Program-made: the position numbers and the translations under genes | Shown: one piece after another, positions 39,539 to 48,900 of the stretch | Position numbering within the stretch: position 1 is the stretch's first letter | Layout of the letters: each line of letters starts with the position of its first letter | From: Paenibacillus castaneae | GTDB lineage: Bacteria > Bacillota > Bacilli > Paenibacillales > Paenibacillaceae | Length of the DNA stretch: 64,000 nt | NCBI RefSeq assembly: GCF_002884445.1 | Contig: NZ_KZ614144.1 | Coordinates: 3,516,094-3,580,093 of the forward strand | Reading direction: 5' to 3' | Notes under the pieces: model-generated | The model's input: only the letters and a program-made list of their open reading frames with translations | What the model was told of the DNA's origin: nothing | The model's database searches: none

Positions 39539-40771
39539 ATGAAAATGATTACAGAAAAAACAAACTCAACTGCGCTGCCCTCTCCATCTCTATGGTTCCA
39601 TCCGGGATTTCTTATTCTGTTTCTGACGGGCGGCATCATCAGTTTTGGCAACAAAATTTATGAGCTGGCCCTGCCGCTCATCCTTTACGATCTCACCGAT
39701 TCCGCGGTTGTTATGTCTACTATGCGGGCTATCGAATTTCTGCCGAATCTGCTTTTAGCTATGTTTATCGGAGTGCTTGTAGATCGTGTTCATAAGAAAC
39801 GCTGGTCCTTATGGGCTATTGGCATGCAAATTGTTGTGCTTCTCGGCTTGTGTCTGGTCATTGCCTACGGCAATCCTTCTATTTTTGCGCTTTATGTTTG
39901 CGGGTTCTTGCTCATGCTGTTCGGTTATGCATTCAATAATGCCAGGGTAGGAATCGTCAAATATTCTCTCCCCATAGCGATGCTGACTCCGGCTAATGCC
40001 GCTTTCAATTTCATGTCGACTCTGATCGGCATTATGGGCCCGGTTCTTACAGGACTGCTGCTCATGCTCCCTAAATTGTATGATGCTTTATTTCTAACCG
40101 CATTCGCCTTCACCATTGCTTTCATTATGCTTCTCTTCCTGCGAACCGAGGAGCCTCCGAAATCTGCTCGTCAAAATGGCTTCTGGAGAGAGCTGAGCGA
40201 GGGTTGGATACAATTCCGCAGCAATCGGGTTCTCTTCCAGATGACCATAGCTGTAATCTTCTTAAATGCAACTTCCGGCATGGCCGATACGACGATTATT
40301 TTCTTTGCCAAGCATTCCCTCAAACTAGATAATGCCGAGCTTGGCTTAGTACTAGCATCAGCTGGCATAGGCGGACTCATCGGAACTCTTCTCATTAATC
40401 GGCTCCGGCGTACTTTCAATGCGGGTGTTCTAGTTACCATCACAACACTTTTTGTTGGACTGTCCTATTTGCTAATGGCCGTGTCCCATTCCAGCATGAT
40501 GTTAAGCCTTAGCCTGCTCTTGAACGGGATATTCGAGATAATCAGCACCGTCTGCATATGGACATTTCGCCAGGAATCGACGCCGCATCGGCTTATCGGC
40601 CGCATCAGCGGCATAACGGGCTCTCTCTTTAAGCTTGCAATGCCTTTTACCATCATTTCTGCAGGTTGGATCTCCGACACTGCCCATCCGGCCGTTGTAT
40701 TCGGCGTTGCAGCGCTAGGCAATCTGCTCATCTTTATCTTCTGCCGATTTAGCGCCTTATGGAGAAAATAA
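39539..40771 (+). CDS. MFS transporter
   Basis: A 410-aa permease with about 12 hydrophobic helices. The loop 2-3 motif GVLVDRVHKKRW (about residue 77) is the major-facilitator signature, as found in MFS exporters of drugs or sugars. The start at 39539 is placed after GAGGAG; an upstream ATG at 39488 has no site. It is divergent from the SgrR-type regulator gene. The intergenic region holds an inverted repeat GAAATA-N11-TATTTC (39449-39471) and a -10-like TATAAT (39497-39502), so regulation by that protein is plausible. Substrate unknown. Confidence 0.88.
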   Translation: MKMITEKTNSTALPSPSLWFHPGFLILFLTGGIISFGNKIYELALPLILYDLTDSAVVMSTMRAIEFLPNLLLAMFIGVLVDRVHKKRWSLWAIGMQIVVLLGLCLVIAYGNPSIFALYVCGFLLMLFGYAFNNARVGIVKYSLPIAMLTPANAAFNFMSTLIGIMGPVLTGLLLMLPKLYDALFLTAFAFTIAFIMLLFLRTEEPPKSARQNGFWRELSEGWIQFRSNRVLFQMTIAVIFLNATSGMADTTIIFFAKHSLKLDNAELGLVLASAGIGGLIGTLLINRLRRTFNAGVLVTITTLFVGLSYLLMAVSHSSMMLSLSLLLNGIFEIISTVCIWTFRQESTPHRLIGRISGITGSLFKLAMPFTIISAGWISDTAHPAVVFGVAALGNLLIFIFCRFSALWRK

Positions 40772-40796
40772 AGAAAGATGATTTTTGCACAAATAA

Positions 40797-40865
40797 CGCT
40801 CCTGATGTCCGCTAGCATGCCATATAACGATAAATGCCGCATATAGCGTCTCCTATGTCCGCTAA
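40797..40865. repeat. Pair of short intergenic repeats
   Basis: Two similar units, CGCTCCTGATGTCCGCTA (40797-40814) and GCGTCTCCTATGTCCGCTAA (40846-40865), lie 31 bp apart. On the minus strand the second reads TAGCG-GACATAGGAGA-CGCTA, with 5-bp inverted ends. It looks like a dispersed intergenic repeat unit, but no further copy was noticed in this window. Confidence 0.5.
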
Positions 40866-40947
40866 TTTTAGCCGTATCCTGTATTCACCTCCCAATGGTC
40901 AGCAAGACGGTAATAATAGCCTTTTCAAAAACTTAACATAAGAAAAC

Positions 40948-40988
40948 GATTATATAATCATTTACTTATACAATGAATTAGGTATAAT
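40948..40988 (+). promoter_or_regulatory. ars operon promoter and candidate ArsR operator
   Basis: A perfect 12-bp palindrome GATTATATAATC (40948-40959) directly precedes a promoter with -35 TTTACT (40961-40966) and -10 TATAAT (40983-40988), 16 bp apart. A dyad overlapping or abutting the -35 box fits ArsR repression that is released by arsenite. Confidence 0.6.
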
Positions 40989-41026
40989 ATATTTGGATTG
41001 ATTAAACCACTTGGAGGAGTGATTAT

Positions 41027-41344
41027 ATGAATCAAACGATAGAAGGGCTAGCTGATACTTTGAAGATTTTATCAGACAAAACACGCCTTACTATCCTTTC
41101 TCTATTAAAGGAAAAAGAAATGTGTGTATGTGATATTGTGGATATTTTGCAGACAACGCAGCCCAATATCAGCCAACATTTGAAGAAGCTCAAATCGGGT
41201 GGGTTAGTCCTAGAGACCAAAAGAAGACAATGGGTTTATTACTCATTAAATGTGGATGACAAAGCATATCTAAGCGGCATCATACAGAAACTCCCCTCAA
41301 TGAAAGAACAGTTATTGCAATTAAATCATGAATGCTGCAAATAA
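41027..41344 (+). CDS. arsR: ArsR-family metalloregulator
   Basis: A 105-aa winged-helix repressor. The HTH (TTQPNISQHLKKLKSGGLV) and wing (ETKRRQWVYYSL) are clear. The alpha-3 segment MCVCDIVDIL carries the Cys-Val-Cys pair that binds arsenite in ArsR, and a third Cys pair (CCK) ends the protein. It autoregulates the operon it starts: arsB begins 22 nt later and arsC follows. Binding of As(III)/Sb(III) is expected to release it from the operator upstream. The ATG follows TTGGAGGAG. Confidence 0.95.
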   Translation: MNQTIEGLADTLKILSDKTRLTILSLLKEKEMCVCDIVDILQTTQPNISQHLKKLKSGGLVLETKRRQWVYYSLNVDDKAYLSGIIQKLPSMKEQLLQLNHECCK

Positions 41345-41365
41345 AGCTTGTACAAAGGAGTTATT

Positions 41366-42658
41366 ATGTTAGCTAGTGCTTCAATTATTTTTATTCTTAC
41401 GCTTATATTTGTCATTTGGCAGCCCAAGGGGCTTAATATAGGCTACTCTGCTGTAGGCGGTGCTCTTCTCGCTTTACTATTTGGTGTTGTTAGCTTTCAG
41501 GACGTTTGGGATGTTACCGATATGGTATGGAACGCGACGCTTACTTTCGTTGCTGTAATACTCATTTCCTTGATTCTTGATGAGATTGGTCTATTCGAAT
41601 GGGCCGCTTTACATATGGCGCGTTTCGCCAACGGTAACGGATATCTGATGTTTATTTATGTGGTGCTTTTAGGTGCAGCTGTTGCTGCTTTTTTTGCCAA
41701 CGATGGTGCAGCATTAATTCTAACTCCCATTGTTCTCGCGATGGTTCGGGCTTTGAAGTTCGATGATCGAATGATTATTCCCTTTATTATGGCAAGTGGC
41801 TTTATATCAGATACCGCATCTCTTCCACTTACTGTAAGCAATTTGGTTAATATCGTATCTTCTGACTTTTTCGGCATCGGTTTTGCACAATATGCTAGCC
41901 GAATGATTATTCCTACTTTCTTCTCTATCGTTGCGAGCTTAATTGTTTTGTTCCTATTTTTCCGAAAGAGCATACCGACAAAATATGACCTTAATCAGTT
42001 AAAGCAGCCTCGTGCTGTCATTAAAGATATTCAAATGTTCAAATTATCTTGGGTTATTTTGTGTGTCCTGTTGATCGCATACCTCCTCAGCGAATTTATT
42101 CATATTCCAGTGTCTGTTATCTCAGTAATAGCAGCGATTATTTTCATACTCGCGGCTCGCAGAAGTGATGCTATTCATACGGCTGAGCTAATTAAGGGTG
42201 CGCCCTGGTCGGTCGTCATATTCTCCATTGGCATGTACGTCGTAGTTTATGGGCTTCGTAATGTGGGCCTCACGGACGAGCTTGGAAAAGCATTTCAATG
42301 GACAGCTGATCACGGGCTTCTTGCTGCTGCACTCGGCTCAGGATTTATCGCAGCTATCCTCTCTTCCGTTATGAACAACTTGCCTACCGTCATGATCAAT
42401 GCACTAGCAATTGAAGCTGCTTCTACTGAGGGCATGGTCCGTGAAGCAATTATTTATGGGAATGTCATCGGTTCCGATCTTGGGCCAAAAATCACCCCAA
42501 TCGGCTCCTTGGCTACACTGCTATGGCTGCATGTATTGTCCAAGAAAGGTGTAAGGATAAGTTGGGGCTACTACTTCAAAGTTGGCATTATATTAACGGT
42601 CCCAGTGTTATTCATCACATTAACTGGACTTTATTTGTGGTTACAAATATTCTACTAA
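41366..42658 (+). CDS. arsB: Arsenite efflux membrane protein ArsB
   Basis: A 430-aa permease of the ArsB (ArsB/NhaD-like) type with about 12 helices, exporting arsenite and antimonite. Diagnostic segments are [40 protein letters not shown] and, near the C-terminus, [12 protein letters not shown] and [20 protein letters not shown]. The ATG at 41366 follows AAAGGAG and is chosen over a TTG at 41348. There is no arsA ATPase gene, so it probably works on the proton-motive force. It is flanked by arsR and arsC. Confidence 0.95.
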   Translation: MLASASIIFILTLIFVIWQPKGLNIGYSAVGGALLALLFGVVSFQDVWDVTDMVWNATLTFVAVILISLILDEIGLFEWAALHMARFANGNGYLMFIYVVLLGAAVAAFFANDGAALILTPIVLAMVRALKFDDRMIIPFIMASGFISDTASLPLTVSNLVNIVSSDFFGIGFAQYASRMIIPTFFSIVASLIVLFLFFRKSIPTKYDLNQLKQPRAVIKDIQMFKLSWVILCVLLIAYLLSEFIHIPVSVISVIAAIIFILAARRSDAIHTAELIKGAPWSVVIFSIGMYVVVYGLRNVGLTDELGKAFQWTADHGLLAAALGSGFIAAILSSVMNNLPTVMINALAIEAASTEGMVREAIIYGNVIGSDLGPKITPIGSLATLLWLHVLSKKGVRISWGYYFKVGIILTVPVLFITLTGLYLWLQIFY

Positions 42659-42683
42659 TCGAAACTTAAAAGGAGAAAAGAAA

Positions 42684-43106
42684 ATGAAAAAGAAATTGAT
42701 ATATTTCTTATGTATCGGCAATTCTTGCCGCAGTCAAATGGCGGATGGCTTTCTGAAATCGATAGGTGGAGATCAGTATGAAGTACAAAGCGCGGGACTG
42801 GAAGCTCACGGGTTAAATCCAAGAGCTGTTAAAGTGATGCAAGAAGCAGGTATCGATATTAGCAATCATACTTCCAATGTCATTGATCCCGATTTATTGA
42901 ATCGTGCTGATTACGTAGTTACCTTATGTGGTCATGCAGATGAACATTGCCCAGTAATAAACAATTCGGATGTTGTAAAGTGGCACTGGGGCTTTGATGA
43001 TCCCGCCAAAGCAGCAGGTACAGAAGACGAAATCATGCGGCAGTTCAGAAATGTTCGTGATGCAATTAAAAGCCGTATGGAGAAGTTTGTGAAGGAAGGT
43101 CAATAA
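42684..43106 (+). CDS. arsC: Arsenate reductase, thioredoxin-coupled type
   Basis: A 140-aa enzyme reducing arsenate to arsenite, with the low-molecular-weight phosphatase fold. The P-loop Cys10-x5-Arg16 (CIGNSCRS) and the redox relay Cys82 and Cys89 ([11 protein letters not shown]) match the Staphylococcus/Bacillus ArsC that is recycled by thioredoxin. The HWGFDDPA motif is also present. It completes arsR-arsB-arsC, so arsenite made here is exported by ArsB. The ATG has AAAGGAG upstream. Confidence 0.96.
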   Translation: MKKKLIYFLCIGNSCRSQMADGFLKSIGGDQYEVQSAGLEAHGLNPRAVKVMQEAGIDISNHTSNVIDPDLLNRADYVVTLCGHADEHCPVINNSDVVKWHWGFDDPAKAAGTEDEIMRQFRNVRDAIKSRMEKFVKEGQ

Positions 43107-43136
43107 ATTAAGTTGCTCACTTGACTAAATAATAGA

Positions 43137-43166
43137 GGGAATCATGCTAACTAAGCCATGATTCCC
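43137..43166. terminator. Bidirectional terminator between arsC and the GH2 gene
   Basis: A perfect 10-bp inverted repeat GGGAATCATG / CATGATTCCC with a 10-nt loop lies between the convergent arsC and GH2 genes. T tracts are short on both sides. Confidence 0.65.
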
Positions 43167-43172
43167 TTACAC

Positions 43173-46100
43173 TTACGGATTCATAATTTTTTGTGCCATT
43201 ATCGCAAGATCTTCAATATCTACTTTGTTATCGCCATTCAAATCTGCCACTTTAGCAATATTCCAATCTGGACTGCTGCTATTCTTACCATAGTGACTAG
43301 CAATGATCGCCAAATCACCAATCGAGATTTTGCCATCATGATTAAGGTCGCCATCTAAGCCTGAACCGCTACCCTCAATTTGAATGGCTAGCTCTGCAGC
43401 GGCTGCCTCTGTCTCTGCACCTTCAGCATCCGCCATCACAGCTTTTATTACCGAAATTTTACCAGTTGCTGCAGGTGAGCCTTTTGCTTTGAACACGACG
43501 TTAACAAGCGGTGAATCTTTCTTAATTCCATGCTCTTGACCCATGCTCGCCAACACCATGCGGATACTTCCCTTCCCGTCATCCACATAATGTACAACTT
43601 CGATTCCGTCCACCGCAGAGCTTACCTGCTGAAGCTCGAACAAATCTGCATTGTAATTCAGTGTAATATCAGAAGCATACAAAGTATCCGTAACATTAGC
43701 TAATCCCAGCTTAACTGTAAACATTGAGCCTTCTTTAACACTGCTAGCGCCATCCATTGTCATATTTAGCAGTGTTTCTTGCGTGTTAAGAGATTGGATG
43801 GTGAAATAATCAAAATCCGCATTCATCGTTGTTCCATCAATTGCTGAGAAGCCGTAAATACCGATTTTGATCTCTTTTAAATCTGCTGTTAATGGATCGG
43901 CAGCTTGCTCCCAAGCTGTTCCATTCCAATAATAGGTGGTGTACGTATTGCCTATTTTCTGAATTTTCATAAATACTTCATCCGTCCCCGGATGCTTTGC
44001 CATATTCGTTGCCTTCGTATATTTTTGGTTAATTTCCTTAGCTGTTTCTAAACTGTAGCCCGTTGAGCCTGACGTATCCCATACATGTCCATATCTCACA
44101 TAATTATCGACATTCTGCCATACGATTAGACCCGCTTGCTGATGATTCTTGCGGATAGGAGCTGTTAATTTAATCGTTGCTTCGAAATCTTCACTTGGAA
44201 TATCGCGTAGGAAAACGTTCTTGACATCATTTGACGTTTCAAACATTTCCCCTCTTTGAGTGAGAATTCGCAGCGTTCCCGGTTTTTCCGTCAGTTTCCA
44301 GCCGTTTGCATCCGGATTATGAATACTCCAAGCCGCATTTAAAGCAGGTGCATCGAATGAATCCATCCATGCCTTCGGTGAAACCGTCGGAATTGTTTTA
44401 TTGGCGCTCTTCTTAAATTTCTCGATCGCCGCGTTTAAGTCAGTTATTGCTTTCTCTATTTCTTCGGAAGCAGCATTCGGCTTATCCGCCACAGCCTGTG
44501 CTGCTGCAATGGCAGCAATCAAAGCATCCTTCGCCTCTTGCGGATATTGACCGGCTTCAGTCCCAACGACAGCTTTATTGGCCTCTGTTTGTGCAGCTGA
44601 AATCGCTTTGGTTAAATCAGATACAGCATAGTTGCCGATCAGTTCTTTGTGGGCTTGCGCAAGACGTTGGAAATCAGCCTTCTCCACCTTGCGATCATAA
44701 GAAAGCAAACCGTTGATCTCCATTTCAACATCTGTTGTTTGGGTATACACCGCTGCACTAAGTCCCGATTTCTTCATTACTTTCATCTGATTGATGAAGC
44801 TAACATAACGATCGGTCAGCTTTGCAACGTTCTCTTGCTCCTCATAACTAAAAACGTTAGAATTCCATTCATGTCCCGGTACCTTCAGACCGAGTCCACC
44901 GTATTCCCCAAGTACAGCTGCCCGTGTATCCGTTGGCTTGGGAGAATCCGGTGCAGGATAAGAATGGATGTCAATCAAATGTCCTGAATTTTTATCCGTC
45001 CAGCCGCTTGCATTATTAATGAGACGAGTTGGATCGTAATTCATTGCCCAATTCGTCAACCTTTCCGTGTCGTATTGTCCCCAGCCTTCGTTAAACACAG
45101 TCCAGACGACAATGGATGGATGATTGCGGAATTGGTCGATCATTTCCTTGAATTCCTTCTCTAAGTGAGCGCGGTTATCAGATGTGTCGCCAAATTTACT
45201 CACCTGATCCTGCCATACGACTACACCAAGCTTATCGGCCCAGTAGTACCATCGATCCGACTCTACTTTCATATGTTTCCGGATCATATTCATACCGAGA
45301 CGCTTCACAGCATCGATATCGAATTTCAACGCCTCATCCGTAGGGGCAGTATATAGTCCATCCGGCCAGTAGCCTTGATCCAGCGGCCCCATTTGAAAAA
45401 TAAATTTGCCATTAATGAGCGGTCGCGTAATACCGTCTACTTTACCCAGCTTTATATCCCGCATGCCAAAATAACTAGTAACCTCATCTACATGGTTTGA
45501 TCCATTAACCAGATTGACCTTTAGATCATATAAGAAAGGATCATCTGGCCACCACAGGCGCGGATTTGGAATTTGGATCGCCAATTGTTGGCCTACTGCA
45601 CCAGCAGCACGAGCCACTTCCTTGCCTTCCTTCAAAACGATGGCTTCTACGGTTTCATTGGTCACGCCGGCATTGCCAGTGACCATCAATTTTAATGAAT
45701 CATGTGCTAAATCCGGCGTCATATCCAATTTTTCGATGGATGCGGCAGCAGTCGGCTCCAGCCACACGGTCTGCCAAATACCCGATATCGATGTATACCA
45801 GATACCTTCCGGTTCCTTCCGTTGTTTACCGATGGTATACCCGCCATCATCCGTAGGATCCTTCACATGGACGATTAATTCATTCGGACCCGCTACCAGT
45901 TGATCGGTAATATCAAAGCTAAAGCCTGTATATCCACCTTGATGCTTGCCAACCTCATGACCATTGACATAGACCGTCGCTTCAAAATCAACAGCACCAA
46001 AATGAAGCTGGATATTCTGGTTTTTCCAATCTGCTGGAAGAGTGAATTGACGTTTATACCACATTTCTTCTTCTTGACGCTCAAGTCCAGACAATTGAGA

Positions 46101-47174
46101 CTCTACCGCGAAGGGTACGAGGATGGTTTCACTTAATTTCTTGCCAGTTGGAACTGTCTTTTGCTTGCTGCCGCTCTCAAACTCCCATTCGCCATTTAAA
46201 TTAAGCCACTTGTCGCGAACAAGCTGTGGGCGTGGATATTCCGGCAGAACATTGTCCTTATCTACATCCTCTGCCCATGGTGATTTAATCATGAATTTGG
46301 AGCCATTGGTCACCTTAGAGGTTACAAATGTGGATAATGGCTGCCCATCCTTACGCATTATTCCACCCTGCCCGTCATACGTCACCATTATAGCGTTATC
46401 CGGCTTGTATACCGGAATATCCCACTTCAGTTGAATGACTGATGAATCATCTGCTTTCAACACTGCACTTGATGGAATATGATTGCGAAGACCCGCTGCC
46501 ACTGTGAAATGCTTAGCAGCATCGGCATGTATAGACTGTAATTCACTGCCGAAATGAAGCTCGGCTTGAAGCCCATCTTGTAATACGTCACTTTTCTCAG
46601 GACTATGATTCACATATCCCGCCGGGAGAAGGAACGCTGTTTCTGGCACAATTTGTTTTTGTAATTTGGAACTGGACCACTTTAAATTAATATAAGCACC
46701 GCCAAAATCTTGGAAGTATTCCAATTTAAAGCTTACCTTCTTGTTTGCTTCCAAATGGATTGAAGCACTTGTCTGCTCTTTGTCCCAATCATTCACCCAA
46801 TGGTCAATAACTAGCTTTCCATCTATCCATAGACGGAATCCGTTATCACCAATAATATAAAATTTGTAATCATCGGTCGCCGGCGCCTCGATTTCTCCCG
46901 TCCAACGTACAGCATTAAATTCATCCTGTCCTGTTAGCGCTTTCAGAACGGGTTTAATATTGGCAAAATCAATTTTTGCATCTACCGTTGTTAATTTTAA
47001 TGTTTTGAAATCAAATTGTCCTCTTCCTGAGGTGGTATAATATTCTGCTTTTAATCCATGGTTGTCCGAATTCGTGCTTGCTTGGCCACCTTCCGCCGCT
47101 AATACTGCGGGGACGCCTAACACTTGCAAGATCATCATCAAAGTCACGATAAGTGAAACAGTACGTTTTTTCAC
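43173..47174 (-). CDS. Secreted modular glycoside hydrolase family 2 enzyme
   Basis: A 1333-aa extracellular enzyme. Modules in order: signal peptide (1-27), PA14 domain (about 40-185, GDNGFRLWIDGKLVIDHW), a SwmB-like domain (195-290), GH2 sugar-binding domain (315-480, WLNLNGEWEFES), GH2 immunoglobulin-like domain, GH2 TIM barrel (about 580-860), a helical FIVAR repeat (865-945), a concanavalin-like module (955-1150, GLIVWQNVDNYVRYG), a cohesin-like domain (about 1155-1270) and a type I dockerin (1275-1333, DLNHDGKISIGDLA and DLNGDNKVDIEDLA calcium loops). The catalytic acid is in FNEGWGQ (about Glu694) and the nucleophile in LGEYGG (about Glu756). Likely acts on a plant or host polysaccharide; the exact sugar is not predictable. 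The start is GTG with an AAAGGAAGC site. No transporter genes adjoin it. Confidence 0.88.
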   Translation of the reverse strand: MKKRTVSLIVTLMMILQVLGVPAVLAAEGGQASTNSDNHGLKAEYYTTSGRGQFDFKTLKLTTVDAKIDFANIKPVLKALTGQDEFNAVRWTGEIEAPATDDYKFYIIGDNGFRLWIDGKLVIDHWVNDWDKEQTSASIHLEANKKVSFKLEYFQDFGGAYINLKWSSSKLQKQIVPETAFLLPAGYVNHSPEKSDVLQDGLQAELHFGSELQSIHADAAKHFTVAAGLRNHIPSSAVLKADDSSVIQLKWDIPVYKPDNAIMVTYDGQGGIMRKDGQPLSTFVTSKVTNGSKFMIKSPWAEDVDKDNVLPEYPRPQLVRDKWLNLNGEWEFESGSKQKTVPTGKKLSETILVPFAVESQLSGLERQEEEMWYKRQFTLPADWKNQNIQLHFGAVDFEATVYVNGHEVGKHQGGYTGFSFDITDQLVAGPNELIVHVKDPTDDGGYTIGKQRKEPEGIWYTSISGIWQTVWLEPTAAASIEKLDMTPDLAHDSLKLMVTGNAGVTNETVEAIVLKEGKEVARAAGAVGQQLAIQIPNPRLWWPDDPFLYDLKVNLVNGSNHVDEVTSYFGMRDIKLGKVDGITRPLINGKFIFQMGPLDQGYWPDGLYTAPTDEALKFDIDAVKRLGMNMIRKHMKVESDRWYYWADKLGVVVWQDQVSKFGDTSDNRAHLEKEFKEMIDQFRNHPSIVVWTVFNEGWGQYDTERLTNWAMNYDPTRLINNASGWTDKNSGHLIDIHSYPAPDSPKPTDTRAAVLGEYGGLGLKVPGHEWNSNVFSYEEQENVAKLTDRYVSFINQMKVMKKSGLSAAVYTQTTDVEMEINGLLSYDRKVEKADFQRLAQAHKELIGNYAVSDLTKAISAAQTEANKAVVGTEAGQYPQEAKDALIAAIAAAQAVADKPNAASEEIEKAITDLNAAIEKFKKSANKTIPTVSPKAWMDSFDAPALNAAWSIHNPDANGWKLTEKPGTLRILTQRGEMFETSNDVKNVFLRDIPSEDFEATIKLTAPIRKNHQQAGLIVWQNVDNYVRYGHVWDTSGSTGYSLETAKEINQKYTKATNMAKHPGTDEVFMKIQKIGNTYTTYYWNGTAWEQAADPLTADLKEIKIGIYGFSAIDGTTMNADFDYFTIQSLNTQETLLNMTMDGASSVKEGSMFTVKLGLANVTDTLYASDITLNYNADLFELQQVSSAVDGIEVVHYVDDGKGSIRMVLASMGQEHGIKKDSPLVNVVFKAKGSPAATGKISVIKAVMADAEGAETEAAAAELAIQIEGSGSGLDGDLNHDGKISIGDLAIIASHYGKNSSSPDWNIAKVADLNGDNKVDIEDLAIMAQKIMNP

Positions 47175-47380
47175 GCGTTACAGCTTCCTTTCCTGATTGC
47201 TGATTTGACATGCATTTGAAGCGAGCTTTTCGTACATCCGCTTTTTTACATCGTTTCCCCCCTTCCTTTCATGAGTATTGTACAAAGAATTTCTCGATAA
47301 GTATTTGTGATATTTGGTTAAAAATTACGAATTTCCGCAGTGCTTCTATGAGCAGACAAGCTCAATATCAAATAAAAATA

Positions 47381-47417
47381 GCGACAAAAAGAAGCTTATT
47401 TCAGCCTCTTTTGTCGC
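47381..47417 (-). terminator. Rho-independent terminator in the 47.2-47.6 kb gap
   Basis: On the minus strand GCGACAAAAGAGGC / GCTTCTTTTTGTCGC forms a stem followed by TATTTTTATTT. It probably ends the SDR transcript. The remainder of 47175-47586 carries the upstream region of the GH2 gene; no clear promoter or operator was recognised there. Confidence 0.65.
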
Positions 47418-47586
47418 ATTTTAGTTGTAATATTCAATCTGGAAGTAATGTATTGGCTACCCATTATACAGATTTGTGAGATATGACTATAACTTTTTGC
47501 TTGAACTGCCGTCAACACAAAACGACAAAAACTACATCATAGTTCAATTATATGTACCTATATAAGCAGCAGATTGTCCATTATGT

Positions 47587-48297
47587 CTATTTCTTTTTTG
47601 AAGTTGCCATGATCCTTCTCACTATTTTTTTCGCAACGTGTTCCGCTGGCTTCAAATGACCAGCATCCTTAGCTTCTTTAAAATAAGCAGCCATCGGGAA
47701 GCTTTCTTCCTTGCGTGCCACAGCTTGCATATCCGTATCAATCATCCCTGGATCCACTGTGTAGATGGTTAAAGATTTATGGTTCTCCTGTTGTATACAT
47801 GATGTAAACATGTTTAATGCCGCTTTCGAAGCACAATATATACTCATGCCGGCTGCTGCATACTTGCCTGAGCCTGAGGAAATATTTACGATAGTCCTAT
47901 GAATCTCCCATTGCTCCGTCTGCTTAAGTAAAGATTGAGTCAATAGCATAGGAGCTAATACGTTTGTTTGAATACTTCCTACAGTCTCTTCAGGGGTGCA
48001 GCTGCTTATAGGACCTAGCGGGGTAACTTGTGCTGCGTTATTAATTAATGTTATGGATTCTAGTTCAGTACTGAATACTTGTTTGAGTATTCCTTCCATT
48101 AAGTCTGAGATTCCCTCTGTATTCTGCAGATCATATTGTACAAAATGCAATGTACATTCCTTATGGGCAGCAAGCTCTAATAGAAAATCATTATTATTTC
48201 TAGCAATTGAAATGATCATATGTTCTCGTTTCATAAGCTGCTTACAGACTTCGAAACCAAGTCCACGAGATGTACCTGTTATAATGAATGCTTTCAT
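47587..48297 (-). CDS. SDR-family NADPH-dependent reductase (benzil reductase-like)
   Basis: A 236-aa short-chain dehydrogenase. The cofactor loop is TGTSRGLG (about residues 6-13), the structural NNA motif is LINNAAQ, and the catalytic Ser...Tyr-x-x-x-Lys is present (NISSGSG...YCASK). The sequence resembles Bacillus YueD, an (S)-benzoin-forming benzil reductase, in length and C-terminal GMIDTDMQ motif, but the natural substrate is unknown. The ATG at 48297 is 5 nt from GAGGG; an ATG at 48309 overlaps the upstream site. It overlaps or abuts the hypothetical gene at 48306 and is probably cotranscribed with it. Confidence 0.88.
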   Translation of the reverse strand: MKAFIITGTSRGLGFEVCKQLMKREHMIISIARNNNDFLLELAAHKECTLHFVQYDLQNTEGISDLMEGILKQVFSTELESITLINNAAQVTPLGPISSCTPEETVGSIQTNVLAPMLLTQSLLKQTEQWEIHRTIVNISSGSGKYAAAGMSIYCASKAALNMFTSCIQQENHKSLTIYTVDPGMIDTDMQAVARKEESFPMAAYFKEAKDAGHLKPAEHVAKKIVRRIMATSKKK

Positions 48298-48305
48298 ATG
48301 TTCCC

Positions 48306-48743
48306 TCATCTCCTCTTTATCAAGAATCTAATAACGAAAAACAGCAGCAATGCCCAAGATATATAAGGTAGAAAATCCTGCCAACCATATCTGCTGCCCC
48401 CATATTCACCTTGATAGAATGCTTTAATAAACCTATCTTCTTTTTCTTTAATAGCTATAGCTTCTTTGATGTCAATGCCCTTGATTTCATAATATTTTGT
48501 ACCCTTCGGATACCTATTAGAAAAATTACCAGAGTAAGTGCCTTCTCGATCCGAATATTTAGTTACCTTGCCGATTTTCGAACCGATGAGCTTTGGATCA
48601 ACTTGCGTTTCCGATACGGTATATATATGGCCATCATTAACAACAAACATATATGCCCAGCTTGCATTAGCAGTACTCGCAAATAAACTACACCCTATTA
48701 GAAATATGAAAAATATTATTTTAATTCGATAACGCAACTGCAT
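48306..48743 (-). CDS. Hypothetical membrane-anchored exported protein, 145 aa
   Basis: Function not recognised. It has a signal sequence (about residues 8-28, IIFFIFLIGCSLFASTANA), an extracytoplasmic beta-rich part (MFVVNDGHIYTVSETQVDP, KYYEIKGIDIKEAIAIKE) of about 85 residues, and a C-terminal membrane helix (ISWALLLFFVIRFLI) with a basic tail. A TTG at 48737 is better spaced from AGGAGG than the ATG at 48743 and may be the real start. It is the first gene of a pair with the SDR reductase; no functional link is visible. Confidence 0.65.
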   Translation of the reverse strand: MQLRYRIKIIFFIFLIGCSLFASTANASWAYMFVVNDGHIYTVSETQVDPKLIGSKIGKVTKYSDREGTYSGNFSNRYPKGTKYYEIKGIDIKEAIAIKEKEDRFIKAFYQGEYGGSRYGWQDFLPYISWALLLFFVIRFLIKRR

Positions 48744-48900
48744 CTCCTCCTTAAAGAGTAGACGTGCATAACACTCTAATTGTTGTGAAATTTCAAAAAT
48801 TTAGGAATTAATTATTTTACTTCACTCGTAAACAGCTTACTTATGTTGAGAAACCATAAAAATTTTAGTAAACTATTAGTAATGAAGGAGGAGTAGAATC

